A program made the position numbers and the translations under genes. From positions 12,088,281 to 12,152,280 of the forward strand of contig NC_088301.1 of the NCBI RefSeq assembly GCF_032854445.1: a stretch of DNA of 64,000 nucleotides. Reading direction: 5' to 3'. Origin of the DNA: Liolophura sinensis (lineage: Eukaryota > Mollusca > Polyplacophora > Chitonida > Chitonidae). Shown in pieces: positions 58,380 through 64,000 of the stretch (within the stretch, counting starts at the first letter, position 1; the number at the start of each line of letters is the position of its first letter). Under the pieces are notes generated by a model. It did no database searches. It saw nothing but the letters and a program-made list of their open reading frames with translations, and was not told the origin of the DNA.

Positions 58380-58830
58380 TCTAATAACTTCACGATTCGC
58401 TAAATGTTAGACTGAGGCTATTATAACATAGACTGAACGATTTCTGGATTGGCTAATACTGAGAGTTAGGGTATAATGATTGTCTGATTGACTGAGTATT
58501 AGATTTAACGGTTTCTTTCTTTGGCTAGTAATCAAAGTGAGGCACCAATAATGGTCTGACTGTTGCGATAATGATTGTCTGATTGCTTGATTGTAAGAGT
58601 TATATCGACTTTTTGATAGACTGATGAGGCTATATTGATTGTCTGATTAGTTGCTTGTTCCATCTAACGGTGTTTTTAATTGGTTAAATATCAAACTGGA
58701 GTTATCTTGATTGGTTGATTCAGTTGTTCGATTTGACGGTTTCTTTGATTGGCTAATAATCAAATTGGGATTATCATGATTGTCTGAAAAGTTCATTCAT
58801 TTGTTAAATTTTACGGTTTCTCAACAGGTT
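58380..58830. repeat. Degenerate tandem repeat field, period about 80-90 bases
   Basis: Recurrent blocks acggtttctttgattggcta, aatcaaa-tgggattat and ttgattgtctgattg appear several times in the same order with heavy divergence. The strand carries many attgg pentamers (inverted CCAAT). Confidence 0.65.
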
Positions 58831-59194
58831 AATGAATTATTAACGTCTGAATGGTTAATTGTTATAGGCGTTAACAATTGACAAAAATGGTGATTTATAA
58901 TTTAAGCTTCTAGTAATTGATTATTGTAAAATACCAGGCCTTAATTTACAGCTTAATTTAACTGAGAAGGCGTTTTTTGGTATTGTGTGTGAGCAGATAC
59001 ATGTTTTAAAAATGGGACCGGCTGTCTTAGATCATTCAGTCATGTAACACATGCTTCAAATTACAGACTTCTAGTCTTGAAGCCGACATAGCTAGGCATA
59101 TAATGCTTTCTTACTAGAACATCCGCACCGGGCCTTCCGGTTACGTAAGATGGGGAAACGAATAGTGGATTGTATCTATGTAATGCTTTACACT

Positions 59195-59440
59195 CAACAA
59201 GTTAATCTGTAAGTTTTATCAGAAAGTCTGTTGTCTGAGTGATGCTAGAATGTATTCTGTTAGTGTAACATAATATCCTGTCACATCCAACATAATATCC
59301 GGTTAATCCAATAGAATCTTTAAAATATGTGTGTTATATTTAACAGAGCAATCTGCTGCAATAGCATAGAATACATTCTAGCATCACTCAAACAACAGGC
59401 TTTCTGTTAAAATTAACAGATTCATTCATTTAGTGTAGCT
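59195..59440. mobile_element. MITE-like element, second copy, uninterrupted
   Basis: Terminal inverted repeats of about 65 bases share cagaaagtctgttgtctgag and gatgctagaatgtattct with the element at 12872-13336. The centre has no SINE. There is no coding potential, so it would be a non-autonomous DNA element. Confidence 0.8.
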
Positions 59441-59737
59441 AAAACAAAATGCACATATCTGCAACTGTTGACAACTTCACTGACATCGACATGCTGCTAC
59501 CGTGTTAGAGTTTTAAAACGTCTGTATATGCTTGATTAAAGGTGAACTGCAAAGGTTTTAATCTGAAAATGACATTTTATTAGAAGAAATGGAAGGTAAT
59601 CATAGTTTAATTTTTTTATATTTTGTTTGAGTATATTTACTGTGTAGCTTACGCTTGAAAAAGAAAATTGAAAACATTGCTCTTCAACCTTTTTGATATA
59701 TTCCTGTTGATAAACATATACTCACTCTCTTTTTTAG

Positions 59738-59878
59738 GCCGATTTGAGCAATTCGCGAGACATTGGCATCTACAATCTGCATCAGCCAGTGAAACGTACG
59801 ATCAGGTATGGACGCCGATATCGGCAGTTGTACAAAGAGTATTTACCTGTAGACAGTGGCAGTGACATGCCCGACTAA
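59738..59878 (+). CDS. Candidate alternative last exon of PLPP, or last exon of an unseen gene
   Basis: A long pyrimidine-rich acceptor (ctcactctcttttttag) ends at 59737. It is followed in phase 0 by 46 sense codons and TAA. The peptide begins ADLSNSRDIGIYNLHQPVK and ends in a Tyr/Arg-rich segment (RYGRRYRQLYKEY) and DSGSDMPD. PLPP exon 5 ends in phase 0, so splicing 51165 to 59738 would give a protein with a different, shorter cytoplasmic tail. I do not recognise the peptide and see no other upstream exon that would pair with it. A chance open frame of 46 codons behind a good acceptor is possible, so this is a candidate only. Confidence 0.45.
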   Translation, partial: ADLSNSRDIGIYNLHQPVKRTIRYGRRYRQLYKEYLPVDSGSDMPD

Positions 59879-60424
59879 ATTCCCCATCTCACTTGCGACT
59901 TGAAACCCAATGTTGATACGGTTGACTAGTAGGGATGCTGTAACAACAGTGTGGCCTTCCAACTTTTCTATCGAACTGATTGATCACATGTTATTGTTGT
60001 TTTGACTTCGAGTCGATCGAACCCGCGGGCGCTTTGAAGCAAAGCGACTTTGCATAGTCAGTTACCAAACACACAAGCCTATCCTTTTTGAATGTTATCG
60101 TACTTTCCAGATCAGGTCTCTGACAAGTTTTTAAATTAATAATGATGAAATTTATATTTTAATCTTCTGCACATACCTTCTTCTGAACGGCTCACAGGTG
60201 GAATTTTACACATACAGAGTTTTAAATTCTGTGACATGACGTAAACAGTCCAATGATACTTTGTGTATGGATTTTCCGTGTCTCCAAAGCCATTTGATTG
60301 GCTGTCTGATAACTGGGTCACTAAAAGAACCATGCTCCATTTATCACCTTTCTGTAAATGTTAACAGTATTGAATTTCTGTCTAACCCTTTCATTTTGGT
60401 TAGATGAGATACATATATTGATCA

Positions 60425-60680
60425 TCGAAAACTTATATACTAGCATGGTGCATGATTTGAATACTGATTTCATTAAATCGTCCAGAAGTTTCCTTGCGTC
60501 TTCCCTACAGTGTTGACTGGAAACTGTTGCCTCTTTGTGCCAATTTCGTGCTTTATGTACATCTACTTCTTAGTTCTTTGGTGGTTTGTGTTAAATGCTG
60601 TTTTGCAAATGTGACTTCTGATTATTGCCACGGAACGTCCATTTTGGTTGACGGCTGGTGTTCGACTGTCTGTTTTAGAC
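60425..60680. repeat. Unclassified dispersed repeat, copy 2
   Basis: Collinear with 7215-7500 over about 250 bases with moderate divergence and small indels. See that entry for the shared blocks. Confidence 0.7.
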
Positions 60681-61595
60681 GGATAGATACGTAGACATTG
60701 GTCGTAATGAACTGAACACCGACCAAAATTTTGAGTGACCTGTAATGTGTGCAGTTGACCGATGCTCTAAATATAGCTCACAAGACTTTGTTGAAACAAA
60801 TTACCATCCTGCTGGGTCTGTGTTCTAAACTTACGACAGGAATCAATGTGACTGCCAAAATCATTCCTCTAGAATGACATTTAGGGGTTCTTTTTAAAGG
60901 CCATAAAACTTGAAAAACGCCCAAAACTGATTGGTATCAGCGAACCAAAATAATTTTATCGTCCCTTAAGGGGATCTAACTGCATTTATTAGGAAAGCTT
61001 GACGTTCATGGGCACTTCAGATATATTGACTTCAGATCAGGCAAGCAAAATGCAATTTGTTATCGGAAAAAATAAAGTGTTGGCGGTACAAAAAGGTCGA
61101 GCCATCGAAAATGGTTTTGCCATTAGACAATGCTGTCAAAGAAATTGAAATAATCCTTGGTTAGAAGTTTTGCTAAATTGGCTGTAAGGCTGTGTGTAAT
61201 GCAATGATGGTAATAGGGAACTGATAGAGGAAAAGAAAATGACCAAGCTTTAACACTACCTTTTTATCGTTTGAAATGAACTATTGCAAGGAAATGACTC
61301 AAGCACACTGAGTACTTTTGAAATGAAAACATAAGGGAGGTCAAATGCATTAATTCCAGAACCGGCGCTTCACGGTGTATGGCTGTGTTGCTTACACATA
61401 GCTTACACATAAGCGATTCTTGGAATCGGTTCCCATTATAGTCTTATCACAGAATTTGATAGACCTCGAAGACTGATTGGATAAAATTACCATTCACACA
61501 TTATGGGTTTATTGATACACTAAGCATTTCTGTGTTCTTATTTTGCACCGAATTAAAATATATCAGGCATTTCGTTTTTTTTGGATAGACTGTGA

Positions 61596-61796
61596 GTGCA
61601 GCTCATGCTGGCTTCCTCTCCGGCCGTAAGTAGAAAGGTCTTCCAGCAACCTGCGGATGGTCGTGGGTTTCTTCCGGGCTCTGACCAGTTTCCTCCCACC
61701 ATAATATTGGTCGCCGTCGTATAGTGAAATGTTCTTGAGTACGGCGTAAAACACCAATCAAGTAAATAAATAAATAAACAAATAAATAAATAAAAA
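61596..61796 (+). repeat. Family A SINE, head truncated
   Basis: Plus orientation: cagctcatgctggcttcctc, gcaacctgcggatggtcgtg, ttcctcccaccataatattg, gtacggcgtaaaacaccaat, then a long aaat-rich tail. Confidence 0.9.
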
Positions 61797-62401
61797 AACA
61801 CTCCCACCCCACTAACGGATTTCATATCATAGTGACAAAATGCTATGACTTCACTTGCTGTATCGTTGAACAGTCTGAAAAATCGTGGTTGAATTTTCCA
61901 ATAAACTGTAGAGAAAAATGTAAAGTTGCACAATTTGGTATCACATAGTATATCATTCGAAAGTTTGGAGATATCAATTTTTTTCAGTTCAAGATGATAA
62001 ATTTAGTCTACAAATACTGTACTAAGGAAAATCAATGGGCGGCATTAACCGTACAGCGTGGACCTGCCACGCTCGCAGAATTCATGCAATCTAACCCCAG
62101 CTTTGCCTCCATATCCTTCAGAATTTGGCCATAACTAGAGTCACGTTTGCATTTCATCAACGAAACATTGGGCAAAGTGATCTGAGATGATGGGAAGGGG
62201 CATCTCTGTGCACATGTTCCAGACAACTAATGACTTATCTCAAATATCAAAAAGACAAGTTATCCATGGAGAATTTTTGAGCCGTTCTCTCGTCTTTGAC
62301 AATGTATCAGTCTCTTTCTTGGAATGACGTACATGTATTGTTTTGTATAGTCTGTCGTGCGTGTTTGAACCATATTGTAATAGTGTGTGGCAAGAGTGTG
62401 T

Positions 62402-62417
62402 AATTTATTTATTTATT

Positions 62418-62452
<35 letters not shown>

Positions 62453-62565
62453 TTTGATTGGTGTTTTACGACGTACTCAAGAATATTTCACAGCTAGAAA
62501 TCGGACAGAGCCTATGGGATACCCACGACCATCTGCATTGTGCTGTCAGACCTTCTCACCGCATG
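62402..62565 (-). repeat. Family A SINE with an expanded tail, head missing
   Basis: Minus orientation. A long ttta tail (62403-62456) leads into gattggtgttttacgacgta and ctcaagaatatttcac, then a shortened body (cccacgaccatctgcat). Confidence 0.88.
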
Positions 62566-63377
62566 GTTACTGGTGATTGGGCCACGCTGGCAGTTTATCC
62601 AACTCGGCAACGGAGGCTACGCTTGAGTGTCCATTGATGTTTACCTGTTCAGATGGTGTTAAAAAGGTTACACATACTACCGTCAGAGAATTGTTTGAAA
62701 ATCTTATCAACATTGCCACCAAAACAGAACATGTCCAGCGCTGTTTCGGTGGGATCTCATCGGGCATTGGTAATTTGTCACAGGTGTTTCAAGCAATGTT
62801 CTTAAGTTATGCACGAATTCCTCCTCTCTCAGTGTTCATGAGATCTTCCTGACAATAAAAGCGGTCGGCAACGGTATTGAGGCCGTTTGAGATGTTTGGC
62901 GATCTTTGAGGACCGCATATATTTTCAACCAAAATGATATGCATATCTGTTATTTCACACGTGGAAAAGATTGTCAGTAACTTGTCAAATGTCAGTGGTT
63001 TACCCCAAACACACCTATAAAACTGGCATGGCCGCCATCGCATTCGTGTGCGTGTGAAAAATTTTTGAATGTAACATTATAAAATAAGCAACAACATGAA
63101 TCAAATTATTAACGTTTATAAGAAATGGATGAATGAAATATCTCAAAATAATACCGGTAATTCTTTTTCAGCTGCAGTTCAATCACAGACTGGTTACGAG
63201 ATTGTTATTAATTACTTCACCTGGCATATATATTTAGTTGTTGTCCATTTGATGGAAAGTAAAAATTACATGTAATAAAATATTTAGAGCTTACAAATAA
63301 AATAAAAATCGTTATTTAAAATTTAAATTTAAAATAACAAAATACCGACAGTAATAGCAAAAGTAGCAGTAGGTTTG

Positions 63378-63484
63378 CGGGGGCCTCATTGGCGATAACT
63401 TGAAGTTCAAGTTCAGCTTATGTTGGCTTCCTCTCTGGTCATCCATGCTTGGCAAGGTAAGCAGTTTACTCCCACCATAATGTT
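63378..63484 (+). repeat. Family A SINE, partial and deleted
   Basis: ggggcctcattggcgat and gttcaagttcagcttatgtt preserve part of the head. Then tggcttcctctctggtc and tactcccaccataatgt follow, with a body deletion. Confidence 0.65.
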
Positions 63485-63644
63485 TGATATATTTAGAGTT
63501 TGTTAAATACCTTTTAACTGTTAAGGTTAAGGTTCCAAGTCTTCAAATACCCACTCTGTAATATCCTATGGTGTAGTTTTACAGTACAATGTGTAGGCAA
63601 ATTGGGGAACAGTCTATGTTACTGTAGATAACCAGCTTTGTTCG

Positions 63645-63845
63645 CATTTATTTATTGTGATTGGTGCTGTAAACCGTACTCAAGAATATTTCACTTGATG
63701 CCGCCAGCAATATAGTGGCAGGAAACCGGACAGAGCCTGCTGGCAAACCTCATATACAGCCGGAGAGGAAGTCATCATAAACTCATTGGTGAGTGGATCC
63801 TGAGTCATTGCGTTGCGCTGGCTCGTTGATCACCTCGGCCACGTA
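63645..63845 (-). repeat. Family A SINE, diverged but near full length
   Basis: Minus orientation: tttatttattgtgattggtg, gtactcaagaatatttcact, ggaaaccggacagagcctgc, cagccggagaggaagtcatc, then a diverged tRNA-like head ending near the gtggccgag-like motif at 63840. Confidence 0.8.
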
Positions 63846-64000
63846 CATGTAGGCCACCCTCTCTATATTTGCTATCAAATTACATAGTTACGTATTAAAG
63901 CAAACTGTAACAGTACATCACCTCATTTTTTGCAACGAAAGTGGTGTGACGGTAAAAACAGATATTTTTAGTGGCCCCAGCATCGATCCATGGGAGAGAG

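Larger units (their letters stand above)
52340..59737. other. 3' flank of PLPP, or long intron before the candidate last exon
   Basis: No convincing exon on either strand. It holds a family C SINE, a long (TA)n tract, the MITE-like copy and a degenerate repeat field, plus AT-rich unique-looking sequence. A tRNA-like stretch lies at 53805-53860 (agttggtagaatgctggtgg, attcaaatgcgggtgtgacc). Confidence 0.6.
59879..64000. other. Right flank, no gene recognised
   Basis: Holds a dispersed repeat copy, four SINE copies and AT-rich sequence. The open frame 62577-62852 (plus, 91 residues) has fairly even composition but no family I recognise, no paired exon and a SINE at its left edge. I do not call it a gene. 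Confidence 0.55.

Noticed and set aside
1-64000. A new multi-gene or defence-like system
   Set aside because: The window holds one partial and one complete ordinary animal gene plus repeats. No additional coding cluster, reverse transcriptase, transposase or nuclease frame is visible.

Overview
This is a window of animal nuclear DNA: AT-rich and intron-rich, with few and short open frames, canonical GT-AG splice sites, microsatellites and many degenerate SINE copies. Two genes can be supported. Their protein families are general to animals. The dominant tRNA-derived SINE, which ends in a run like gtaaaacaccaatcaaata followed by (aaat)n, is of a kind I associate with molluscs and other lophotrochozoans. 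My best guess is a marine lophotrochozoan, probably a mollusc. That guess rests on recall, not on a search.

Layout. (1) 1-3614, minus strand: the 5' half of the gene for U2 snRNP protein A' (SNRPA1). Four coding exons are visible and the rest of the gene lies beyond the left edge. Its introns hold SINE pieces and a duplicated segment. (2) 3615-9923: a 6.3 kb intergenic region between two head-to-head genes, holding the likely SNRPA1 promoter, a SINE and several degenerate local duplications. (3) 9924-51972, plus strand: a complete six-exon phospholipid phosphatase gene (PLPP/lipid phosphate phosphatase, PAP2 superfamily). It encodes a predicted 372-residue, six-pass membrane enzyme with the catalytic motifs C1, C2 and C3. 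Intron 1 is about 27 kb, intron 2 about 8.3 kb and intron 3 about 4.4 kb. These introns hold SINEs, a MITE-like element carrying a nested SINE, and several minisatellites. (4) 51973-64000: the 3' flank, with repeats and a well-formed acceptor followed by a 46-codon open frame at 59738-59878. That frame is phase-compatible with PLPP exon 5 and may be an alternative last exon.

The two genes have unrelated jobs: one in pre-mRNA splicing, the other in dephosphorylating bioactive lipids at membranes. Their neighbourhood implies no shared pathway. I found no rRNA, CRISPR array, functional tRNA, intact transposase or reverse transcriptase, and no convincing new multi-gene system. The most interesting points are the possible alternative PLPP terminus, the dated nesting of a SINE inside a MITE-like element, modular SINEs that share one tail behind different heads, and several unclassified repeat families with two or more copies in the window.
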